From contig CM029620.1 in the NCBI GenBank assembly GCA_017311315.1, positions 2,404,056 to 2,468,055 on the forward strand: a DNA stretch of 64,000 nucleotides. The letters are read 5' to 3'. Position 1 is the first letter of the stretch. Each line of letters starts with the position of its first letter. The notes under the pieces are model-generated. The model made no database searches, was not told the origin of the DNA, and saw only the letters and a program-made list of their open reading frames with translations. This document shows positions 21,833 through 31,543 of this stretch, one piece after another. The DNA comes from Dendrocalamus latiflorus (Eukaryota > Streptophyta > Magnoliopsida > Poales > Poaceae). A program made the translations under genes and the position numbers.

Positions 21833-24800
21833 CTACCGTTCGAACGGGTGGCAGCGAAGCTGGCGCTTAAGTCGAAGTAGGCGCGCGCGCTCCGCCCCCT
21901 GCCCTTCGAACAGGTGGCAACGAAGCCGGCGCCTAGTCGAAGTAGGCGCGCGCGCTCCGTCCCCTATCCTTCGAATCGGGTGGCAGCGAAGCTGGCGCCA
22001 AGTCGAAGTAGGCGCGCGCGCTCCGTCCCCTACCGTTCGAACGGGTGGCAGCGAAGCTGGCGCCAAAGTCGAAGTAGATGCGCGCGCTCCGCCCCCTGCC
22101 CTTCGAACAGGTGGCAGCGAAGCTTGCGCTTAGTCGAAGTAGACGCGCGCGCGCTCCGTCCCCTGCCCTTCGAACGGGTGGCAGCGAAGCTGGCGCTTAG
22201 TCGAAGTAGACGTGCGCGCGCTCCGTCCCCTGACCTTCGAACGGGTGGCAGCGAAGCTGGCGCCTAGTCGAAGTAGGCGCGCGTGCTCCGTCCCCTGCCC
22301 TTCGAACGGGCGGCAGCGAAGCTGGCACCTAGGCGAAGTAGGCGCGCGCGCTCCGTCCCCTGCCCTTCGAATGGGCGGCAGCGAAGTTGGCGCCTAGTCG
22401 AAGTAGGCGCGCGCGCTCCGTCCCCTACCCTTCGAACGGGCGGCAGCGAAGCTGGTGCCTAGTCGAAGTAGGCGCGCGCGCTCCACCCCCCGCCCTTCGA
22501 ACGGGTGGCAGGGAAGCTGGCGCCTAGTCGAAGTAGGCGCGCGCGCTTCGCCCCCCGCACTTCGAACGGGTGGCAGCGAAGCTGGCGCCTAAGTCGAAGT
22601 AGGCGCGCGCGCTCCGTCCCCTACCCATCGGACGGGTGGCAGCGAAGCTGGCGCCTAGCCGAAGTAGGCGCGCGCGCTCCGTCCCCTACCCTTCGGACGG
22701 GTGGCAGCGAAGCTGGCGCCTAGCCGAAGTAGGCGCGTGCGCTCCGTCCCCTGCCCTTCGCACGGGTGGCAGCGAAGCTGGTGCCTAGTCGAAGTAGGCG
22801 CGCGCGCTCCGTCCCCTACCCTTCGAACGGGCGGCAGCGAAGCTGGCGCCTAGTCGAAGTAGACGCGCGCGCTCCGCCCCCTGCCCTTCGAACGGGAGGC
22901 AGCGAAGCTGGCGCCTAGACGAAGTAGGCGCGCGCGCTCCGCCCCTTGCCCTTCCAACGGGAGGCAGCGAAGCTGGTGCCTAGTCGAAGTAGGCGCGCGC
23001 GCTCCGCCCCCTGCCCTTCGAACGGGTGGCGTCGAAACTGGCGCCTAAGTCGAAGTAGGTGCGCGCGCTCCGCCCCCTGCCCTTCGAACAGGTGGCAGCG
23101 AAGCTGGCGCCTAAGTCGAAGTAGGCGCGCGCGCTCCGTCCCCTACCCTTCAAATGGGTGGCAGCGAAGCTGGCGCCGAGTCGAAGTAGGCGCGCGCGTG
23201 CTCCGTCCCCTACCCTTCGAACGGGCGGCAGCGAAACTGGCGCCTAAGTCGAAGTAGGCGCGCGCGCTCCGTCCCCTGCCCTTCGAGCGGGTGGCAGCGA
23301 AGCTGGCGCCTAGGCGAAGTAGGCGCGCGCGCTCCGTCCCCTACCCTTCGGACGGGCGGCAGCGAAGCTGGCGCCTAGCCGAAGTAGGCGCGCGCGCTCC
23401 GTCCCCTGCCCTTCGGACGGGCGGCAGCGAAGCTGGCGCCTAGTCGAAGTAGGCGCGCGCGCTCCGTCCCCTGCCCTTCGCACGGGCGGCAGCGAAGCTG
23501 GTGCCTAGTCGAAGTAGACGCGTGTGCTCCGCACACTGCCCTTCGAACGGGCGGCAGCGAAGCTGGCGCCTAGTCGAAGTAGACGCGTGTGCTCCGCACA
23601 CTGCCCTTCGAACGGGAGGCAGCGAAGCTGGCGCCTAGACGAAGTAGGCGCGCGCGCTTCGTCCCCTACCCTTCGAACGGGTGGCGGCGAAACTGGCGCC
23701 TAAGTCGAAGTAGGTGCGCGCGCTCCGCCCCCTGCCCTTCGAACAGGTGGCAGCGAAGCTGGCACCTAAGTCGAAGTAGGCGCGCGCGCTCCGTCCCCTA
23801 CCCTTCGAATGGGTGGCGACGAAGCTGGCGCCGAGTCGAAGTAGGCGCGCGCGCGCTCCGTCCCCTACCCTTCGAACGGGCGGCAGCGAAGCTGGTGCCT
23901 AGTCGAAGTAGGCGCGCGCGCTCTGCCCCCTGCCCTTCGAATGGGTGGCGGCAAAACTGGCGCCTAAGTCGAAGTAGGCGCGCGCGCTCCGCCCCCTGCC
24001 CTTCGAACGGGTGGCAGCGAAGCTGGCGCCTAGGCGAAGTAGGCGCGCGCGCTCCGTTCCCTACCCTTCGGACGGGTGGCAGCGAAGCTGGCGCCTAGCC
24101 GAAGTAGGCGCGCGCGCTCCGTCCCCTGCCCTTCGCACGGGCGGCAGCGAAGCTGGTGCCTAGTCGAAGTAGGCGTGCGCGCTCCGCCCCCTGCCCTTTG
24201 AACGGGTGGTGGCGAAACTGGCGCCTAAGTCGAAGTAGGTGCGCGCGCTCCGCCCCCTGCCCTTCGAACAGGTGGTAGCGAAGCTGGCGCCTAAGTCGAA
24301 GTAGGCGCGCGCGCTCCGTCCCCTACCCTTCGAATGGGTGGCAGCGAAGCTGGCGCCGAGTCAAAGTAGGCGCGCGCGCGCTCCGTTCCGTGCCCTTCGA
24401 ACGGGTGGCGGCGAAGCTGCCGCCGAGTCGAAGTAGGCGCGCGCGCGCTCCGTCCCCTGCCCGTCGAACGGGTGGCAGCGAAGCTGGCGCCTAGGCGAAG
24501 TAGGCGCGCGCGCTCCGTCCCCTACCCTTCGGACGGGTTGCAGCGAAGCCGGCGCCTAGCCGAAGTAGGCGCGCGCGCTCCGTCCCCTGCCCTTCGCACG
24601 GGCGGCAGCGAAGCTGGAGCCTAGTCGAAGTAGACGCGCGCGCTCCGTCCCCTACCCTTCGCACGGGTGGCAGCGAAGCTGGCGCCTAGTCAAAGTAGGC
24701 GCGCGCGCTCCGCCCCCCGCCCTTCGAACGGGTGGCAGCGAAGCTGGCGCCTAAGTCGAAGTATGCGCGCGCGCTCCGTCCCCTACCCTTCGAACGGGTG

Positions 24801-25405
24801 GCGGCGAAGCTGGCGCCTAGTCGAAGTAGGCGCGCGCGCTCCGCCCCCTGCCCTTCGAACGGGTGGCGGCGAAACTGGCGCCTAAGTCGATGTAGGTGCG
24901 CGCGCTCCGCCCCCTGCCCTTCGAAGAGGTGGCAGTGAAGCTGGCGCCTAAGTCGAAGTAGGCGCGTGCGCTCCGTCCCCTACCCTTCGAACGGGTGGCG
25001 GCGAAGCTGGCGCCGAGTCGAAGTAGGCGCGCGCGCTCCGTCCCCTACCCTTCGAACGGGTGGCAGCGAAGCTGGTGCCTAGTCGAAGTAGGCACGCGCG
25101 CTCCGCCCCCTGCCCTTCGAACGGGTGGCGGCGAAACTGGCGCCTAAGTCGAAGTAGGTGCGCGCGCTCCGCCCCCTGCCCTTCGAACAGGTGGCAGCGA
25201 AGCTGGCGCCTAAGTCGAAGTAGGCGCGCGCGCTCCGTCCCCTACCCTTCGAACGGGTGGCGGCGAAGCTGGCGCCGAGTCCAAGTAGGCGCGCGCGCTC
25301 CGTCCCCTACCCTTCGAATGGGCGGCAGTGAAGCTGGTGCCTAGTCGAAGTAGGCGCGCGCGCTCCGCCCCCTGCCCTTTGAACGGGTGGCGGCGAAACT
25401 GGCGC
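21833..25405. repeat. 65-bp tandem array, about 55 copies
   Basis: Each unit carries the palindrome CCCTTCGAACGGG, then GCAGCGAAGCTGGCGCC, TCGAAGTAGG and CGCGCGCGCTCCG. Periods range from about 63 to 67. Marked variants (TTCGCACGGGC, TTCGGACGGG, AACAGGTGG) recur in the same order, so blocks of several units were duplicated together. The array lies directly upstream of the antisense gene and next to the 3' LTR. Confidence 0.94.
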
Positions 25406-25958
25406 CTTTGCCCTGCGAACACCGCCGCGTGGGCGGAGATTTGGGGTCTTTGATGCGGCCTTGCACTGTACGGGTTCCTGGAATCACGCCGGCCCCTGGT
25501 CTGCCAGGGTTAGGTTCCCGTACCGTGCGACCCAACGCGCCCGGGGCACGCGGCGGCCTACGACTGGTGGGCGGCGGGATGTGGACGGTTGCGTGTTTGC
25601 AGCCGCTCGCCTCTTCCCTAGGGAAGGGGTACACGGGGCAGACAGTAAATGGCGCCTGTGGTCGTGACCTTCCAGCGCTGGGTGGGGCGTTTGTACGACC
25701 GTGGTCGCGCCTCGTGCACGGACCGCCGCGACACTTCACTTTCAATTATGGGGAATCGTGCGGGGCAGGCCTTTACACAGCTGCGGTTGCATCCAGCACG
25801 CGTATCGTTGCGACGCTTCGGTAGCGGCGGTACGTGCGAGGTGGCTTGAAATAGCCCCCCATAACAGCGTCCCCGCACCTTTACGCCCTCTTTCTTGTCT
25901 GCTCCGCCTTCCACACGTTCGCGCTATCTTCGCCACTTCAGTCTCGTCGTGGGAGGCG
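25406..25958 (+). promoter_or_regulatory. Leader and possible promoter region of the E2 antisense gene
   Basis: This is unique sequence between the 65-bp array and the ATG at 25959. Before the ATG is a pyrimidine-rich stretch (TTTACGCCCTCTTTCTTGTCTG) typical of plant leaders. The counterpart in E3 has a clear TTTATATAC box about 135 bases before its ATG. Here only a weak TTGAAATAGC remains near 25848. Confidence 0.4.
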
Positions 25959-27810
25959 ATGGCCTCCAGTAGCGAGCGCGGCCAGGCGGTCGGTGACCCT
26001 GCCATTCGCCGGCGATCCTCGCCGTTGGAGGTGAAATACGCGCTCCAAGAGCGCGACCCGTCGGCGGCTGACCAGGAGCAGCTGGTGGCGGAGGAGGAAG
26101 GCACGTTTTCCGGTGATCTAGGCCCCTCGCTCGTGATCGAGAAGACGATCCAAGGGCTCTTGCGCGCGGGGAAGTTGTCCGGTCGGCAGGACGTACGATT
26201 GCCCGCCGGCGACGAGACGGAACCGCATCCCGAGAGGTTGGAGGCGGTCGTATTCGTTGCTTTTTTCGACGCGGGGCTCCGGATCCCCGCGGCGACTGTG
26301 GTGGGCGACGTGCTGCGGACCTTCAGGCTGGAGCTGGCGCAACTGACTACAAACGCCGTGGCCCGGCTCGCAGTGTACAGCTGGGCCTTGTGCTCGGGGG
26401 CGTGCTGGCCCAGCGCGTCGCTGTTCGCCTATCTCCACGAGGCGCGATGCCAACCGAAGGGCCGGAGGGACGGGACGCTGTCGAGCTTCGGTAGCGTCTC
26501 TTTTATTCTTCGCCCGTCGTGCAAGAAGCTCTTCCCTGCGAACTCAACTCGCGGGAAGTGGGAGTCTTACTGGATGAAGCGGTGGTTCTACCACCGTGTG
26601 GAGAGCGGGAGCGGCCTTGAGTGCACAGGCCGACCAATCGCGTTCAAGCCCTCGCCCGGCCGAACGCTCGATGATGAGGACAAGCGGAGGGTCAAGCGGC
26701 TCGTGGGCGTGGCCGCCCGCCTCAACATGCGCAACCTTGCCGAAGAGTACGTGATGTACGGCGTGGCACCGCTTGCCTACGACTGGCGTCTTGCCGCCGA
26801 GAGGCATCGAGACGACAATGTTTCGCCGTGGGTTTGCTCGCTACCGGCGCCGCCCGGCCCCCGTAATCCTCGATTGCGTCCCTCCTTTGTTGACGCGAAA
26901 TGCGTTGTATGCTGATGCTATTCTCCTTTGCTTCAGGAATTTCCCTGGAGGAGGCGGAGCAAGCCGCGCGCGTATTCCTGGGGCCATACACCACCAGGGA
27001 GCACAAGCAGTGCGCGTCTGCTATCGCCAAGGCGGGGCTAGGGCGAATAAACCGCGTGTGCGAGGTCCTGGGCCTTGCCGTGCCGGACCGTGTCGCTCCA
27101 GACGATGGTGGAGCGAAGAAGAAGAAGAAGACCTTGTCCCGGAAGAGGGGCCGCAGCGGGGCGCCTGTCGCGCCTGCTGCTAGTGTTTCCGAGGGCGCGG
27201 CGGACGCGGAGTTAGACTCGGCGAGGTACGCCGACTCGGGCTTGGGTGGCGCGGGCGCCGAAGGCGAGGTGTCTTCGGCAAGCGTCCCGGACGGCGGGTT
27301 TGCCGCGGGCAGCCGGAGGGGGAAGCCTCACCGCCCGCCGAAGTCGTCGAGGCGGACCCCGTGCGGACCGGCGATGCCGAGGTGCAGCCCTCGACCGCGG
27401 CCGCTGTGGTGCCGGAGGTGCCCTCTGCAGGGGCGCACGTAGCCGTGTTGCCTTTACCAACAGCTACGGGGACCGAGGTGCCCCCTTCGACGACTGCCAC
27501 CGTGGAACCTTCGCGTCCGGGCGTAGCCGCCGCGGGGTCTTCCCCAACCACGGCTGCGAGGGCGGTGGCGCTGCTGGCTGCCCCGGCCAAACGGCCATGT
27601 GTGCGGCCGGAGCTCCACCGGACACCGCGGGGGTTCGTCGTGGCTACGGCATCAGAAGCTTGTGGGACTCCAGCGCAAGCACCGGGGGTCCCGTGGCCTA
27701 TGCGCCTTCTGCCCCTCTGGCCACACCGCCCGCCGCGCAGGGACAGTCGTCGTCCTCCCCGAACGCGGAGGCCTCCGCTCGCGGCGGGACCATTCCTTCT
27801 GCTACCGAAG

Positions 27811-27881
27811 GTAGGGTGGCTTAGCTTACTCTGGTGTATGCTTTTATGCCTTGGGGTGGTCACCCGTATCCTTATTTACAG
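27811..27881 (+). other. Intron 2 of the E2 antisense gene (predicted)
   Basis: GAAG precedes GTAGGGTGG and the end is TATTTACAG. E3 has an intron at the equivalent place (57166-57088, minus strand) with the same GAAG before its GTAGGT. Conservation of position between diverged copies is the main support. Confidence 0.68.
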
Positions 27882-28084
27882 CGTTGCTCATTCCGGAGGG
27901 GGAGCATCCTTCGGAACACGGGGCCTCCGAGCACGTGAGCCCTGCAGACTTCGCGCCGCCTCTGGAGACGCTGAGGGTGTGACGCGGGATTATGAATGAC
28001 GCGGCCACGAGCATCGACCCGCAAGTGCTGCAGGCCTACGGTGCAGGGCGCCTCGAGGACGCTTTCGAGGTGTCTGGGGTGAGG

Positions 28085-28147
28085 GTAAGTACTCCTGCGA
28101 CCGCGCCTGAGTTTAGCTGGGTTTGCTAAGTCTTTTCCCTTCTACAG
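28085..28147 (+). other. Intron 3 of the E2 antisense gene (predicted)
   Basis: GAGG precedes GTAAGTACT and the end is TTCCCTTCTACAG, before ACACTTGTGCTGGG. In E3 the matching exon border is ATGAGG then GTAGGTGC, and the next exon begins ACCCTTGCACTCAG. Both the phase and the flanking residues (TL-L-ALED) agree. Confidence 0.75.
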
Positions 28148-28969
28148 ACACTTGTGCTGGGGCAGGCCCTGCAAACGGCCTATGCTCGTAGCCAAAAAGC
28201 GCTCGAGGATAGGTTGCGGGCCGCCGAGGAGGAGCTGCGCGAAGCCTCTGGCACCCGCTCTGCCCAAGACGCCCGCATCCGCCAGCTGGAAGCGGAATGC
28301 GCCGAAGCGAGGGCGCACGCCGAGGGGCTTGTTGCATCGGCGCAGGAGTCAGCCGCGGCAGCTGCTGAACAAAAGTTCACGGCGGAGCGGGACGGGCTCC
28401 TGGAGCAGGTCGCCGCGCTAGAGAAGGAAAAAGGCGAGCTTGCCTTGACTCTAGCGGAGCGCAACCGGACGCTGGGCGACGCCTCGGTGGTTGCCTAGGA
28501 CGCCATGCAAGCGCTGGAGAGCCATCTTCAAGGGCTGGTAGCGGAGGTGCCGGGACGCGCCTTCGATCCGGAGGAGCTGTCTTGGACGCTCCGCTGGGTC
28601 GGGGATGCCGCCAATGTCGCACGCGACGCGGCGACGTCCTTCGGCACCCACTGCGCGTATACGTCGACATGCTTGGTGTGCGCGCTCCTGCAGCACCGCG
28701 GTTGTACGCACGTCGCCGCGCTGGATGATCCCCAGCTGGAGATGCCTGGCGGGGCCGGAGTGATGTCTGGCGCCGTCCGCTCCGCTCGCCTCGCCCTCGG
28801 GCCCTTCTTCGACCGGATCTGGGGTCACGTCGGGCCGGATGCTGCGCGGATCGAGCTGCAGAAGTCGCTCTACGGGACGGGGAGCCTCGGCCAATTTCTG
28901 GACGGGGTCCCGCGACGCGACGATGGTGGCGCTGGGCCCTCCGAAGGTGCCGGGAACCCGCAGGTCTGA

Positions 28970-29344
28970 CGCCGTGGTGCTTAGGTGTAGGCGTGTGTTG
29001 TACTGTTCCTTGTCTTTGCGAGTAAAGTACACACTTGCTACTTGTGTTCTGACCTTCACCTACATCCCGGGCAGCTTCCTTGCTGGGACCGGCTTCGCGC
29101 GGCCGACCTTTCAACCCGGCGACGCCTGCGACGCTGGCGAAGGGCCGAAGAGTCACTGGACTTTTGGGCGAGCCGGCCTTCTTCGAGCGAGGCCCCAACT
29201 TTAGCGCGTGTTAAGGACGAACCCGCGGGGTAGCGGCTTAGAGCAGCCGGGATGTTGCCGGACCTTTGTACATGTGACTCTTCCGGTATGCAGACGTCCT
29301 GGCATTTTAAGATATGCGCTGTGTGTTGATGCCGCCGCGGTTTG
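28970..29344. other. Downstream region of the antisense gene
   Basis: This is unique GC-rich sequence between the antisense stop and the 53-bp array. It includes GTAAAGTACACACTTGC and GTACATGTGACTCTTCC. I see no clear polyadenylation signal or gene. Confidence 0.35.
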
Positions 29345-30835
29345 CCTTGCTTTATAGTCCGGAGACTCGCGCGTGCGGAGGCAGGCCTCGACGCTACGTC
29401 TTATTTAGAGTCCGTAGACTAGTGCGTGCGGAGGCGGGCCTCGACGCTACGCCTTATTTAGAGTCCGTAGACTAGTGCGTGCGGAGGCGTACCTCGACGC
29501 TACGACTTCCTATATAGTCCGAAGACTCGCGCGTGCGGAGGCGGACCTCGACGCTACGTCTTATTTATAGTCCGGAGACTCGCGCGTGCGGAGGCGGACC
29601 TCGACGCTACGTCTTATTTATAGTCCGGAGACTGGTGCGTGCGGAGCTAGGCTCGACGCTACGTCTTATTTAAAGTCCGTGGACTAGTGCGTGCGGAGCC
29701 AGGCTCGACGCTACGTCTTGTTTAAAGTCCGTGGACTAGTGCATGCGGAGGCGGACCTCGACGCTACGTCTTATTTAAAGTCCGTGGACTGGTGCGTGCG
29801 GAGCTAGGCTCGACGCTACGTCTTATTTATAGTCCGCAGACTCTCGCGTGCGGAGCTAGGCTCGACGCTACGTCTTATTTAAAGTCCGTAGACTGGTGCG
29901 TGCGGAGCTAGGCTCGACGCTACGTCTTATTTAAAGTCCGTGGACTAGTGCGTGCGGAGCTAGGCTCGACGCCACGTCTTCTTTATAGTCCGGAGACTTG
30001 CGCGTGCGGAGGCGGACCTCGACGCTACGTCTGATTTAAAGTTCGTGGACTGGTGCGTGCGGAGCTAGGCTCGACGCTACGTCTTATTTATAGTCCGCAG
30101 ACTCTCGCGTGCGGAGCTAGGCTCGACGCTACGTCTTATTTAAAGTCCGTGGACTAGTGCGTGGGGAGCTAGGCTCGACGCCACGTCTTCTTTATAGTCC
30201 GGAGACTTGCGCGTGCGGAGGCGGACCTCGACGCTACGTCTTATTTAAAGTCCGTGGACTGGTGCGTGCGGAGCTAGGCTCGACGCTACGTCTTATTTAT
30301 AGTCCGCAGACTCTCGCGTGCGGAGCTAGGCTCGACGCTACGTCTTATTTAAACTCCGTAGACTGGTGCGTGCGGAGCTAGGCTCGACGCTACGTCTTAT
30401 TTATAGTCCGCAGACTCTCGCGTGCGGAGCTAGGCTCGACGCTACGTCTTATTTAAAGTCCGTAGACTGGTGCGTGCGGAGCTAGGCTCGACGCTACGTC
30501 TTATTTAAAGTCCGTGGACAAGTGCGTGCGGAGCTAGGCTCGACGCCACGTCTTCTTTATAGTCCGGAGACTTGCGCGTGCGGAGGAGGACCTCGACGCT
30601 ACGTCTTATTTAAAGTCCGTGGACTGGTGCGTGCGGAGCTAGGCTCGACGCTACGTCTTATTTATAGTCCGCAGACTCTCGCGTGCGGAGCTAGGCTCGA
30701 CGCTACGTCTTATTTAAAGTCCGTAGACTGGTGCGTGCGGAGCTAGGCTCGACGCTACGTCTTATTTAAAGTCCGTGGACTAGTGCGTGCGGAGCTAGGC
30801 TCGACGCTACGTCTTCTTTATAGTCCGGAGACTTG
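29345..30835. repeat. 53-bp tandem array, about 28 copies (E2)
   Basis: The unit is AGTCCGTGGACTAGTG, CGTGCGGAGCTAGGCTCG, ACGCTACGTCTTATTTAA. Its AGTCCGNNGACT core is a near palindrome. Successive units alternate between TTTAAAGTCCGTGG and TTTATAGTCCGCAG types. A block of about 365 bp is duplicated: 30157-30381 closely matches 30522-30746. Confidence 0.95.
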
Positions 30836-30839
30836 TGCG

Positions 30840-31290
30840 CGCGAGGGCGTCCCCCCGGTGCGTCTTTGGTTTATACTCAGTCCCGCCCCCCTGGCGACGG
30901 CGAGTGCACACGCGAACGTGCGTCTTTGGTTTATACTCAGTCCCGCCCCCCTGGCGACGGCGAGTGCACACGCGAACGTGCGTCTTTGCTTTATACTCAG
31001 TCCCGCCCCCCTGGCGACGGCGAGTGCACACGCGAATGTGCGTCTTTGGTTTATACTCAGTCCCGCCCCCCTGGCGACGGCGAGTGCACACGCCAACGTG
31101 CGTCTTTGGTTTATACTCAGTCCCGCCCCCCTGGCGACGGCGAGTGCACACGCCAACGTGCGTCTTTGGTTTATACTCAGTCCCGCCCCCCTGGCGACGG
31201 CGAGTGCACACGCGAACGTGCGTCTTTGGTTTATACTCAGTCCCGCCCCCCTGGCGACGGCGAGTGCACACGCGAACGTGCGTCTTTGGT
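30840..31290. repeat. 60-bp tandem array, 7 to 8 near-identical copies (E2)
   Basis: The unit is CGAGTGCACACGCGAACGTG, CGTCTTTGGTTTATACTCAG, TCCCGCCCCCCTGGCGACGG with an exact 60-base period. Only a handful of bases differ between copies. Because 60 is a multiple of three, the array is open in several frames on both strands, giving 20-residue repeats. I treat these as chance frames. Confidence 0.96.
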
Positions 31291-31543
31291 GTACGCTGTG
31301 GGGACGGGCGCGTTGGCCAAGCCTGCACGCACCCTCACCGCGTGCTTGCGTGTGACGAAGAAAGATTAGCAGCAAACGGCGATCTTCATTACATCCCCGT
31401 TTGCGCGGGTGGGCAACTACAAAGTGTGGATATACTGACCGTTTGCCCTTGGTGCGGCCGCAGCCTCTAGTCGCTGGACATCTGCAGGGCCCGCGCAGGC
31501 CCCTATGGATGACCCTGCGAACCTCCGCGCTGTGACGCCGGCT
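31291..31543. other. Spacer between the 60-bp array and the E2 protease
   Basis: About 250 bp of unique GC-rich sequence. This is where pol should continue after the protease, but no RT motif is seen in any frame. The junction marks the loss of RT, RNase H and integrase. Confidence 0.5.

Larger units (their letters stand above)
25959..28969 (+). pseudogene. Antisense gene (aORF) of E2: Transposase_28-like domain plus coiled coil
   Basis: Four exons run opposite to gag. Exon 1 from 25959 (MASSSERG) holds a domain like the Pfam family called putative gypsy-type transposon (PF04195): ETEPHPERLEAVVFVAFFDAG, FGSVSF, TRGKWESYWMKRWF. Exon 2 starts at 26937 (GISLEEAEQAARVFLGPYT) and runs to 27810, then introns at 27811-27881 and 28085-28147 with GT-AG ends. 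Exon 4 (28148-28969) is a long coiled coil followed by a helical C terminus. Breaks: a frame change between 27290 and 27360, TGA near 28000 and TAG at 28496-28498. The function of this family is not known to me. E3 carries a homologue with matching introns. Confidence 0.82.

Noticed and set aside
26118..27030. Minus-strand frames opposite the antisense gene
   Set aside because: Shadow frames of the Transposase_28-like exon; no independent motif.
30783..31470. Long Pro/Arg-rich frames of 170-211 residues in the 60-bp array
   Set aside because: The period of 60 keeps every frame open by arithmetic; both strands are open; E1 copies have frame-breaking indels.
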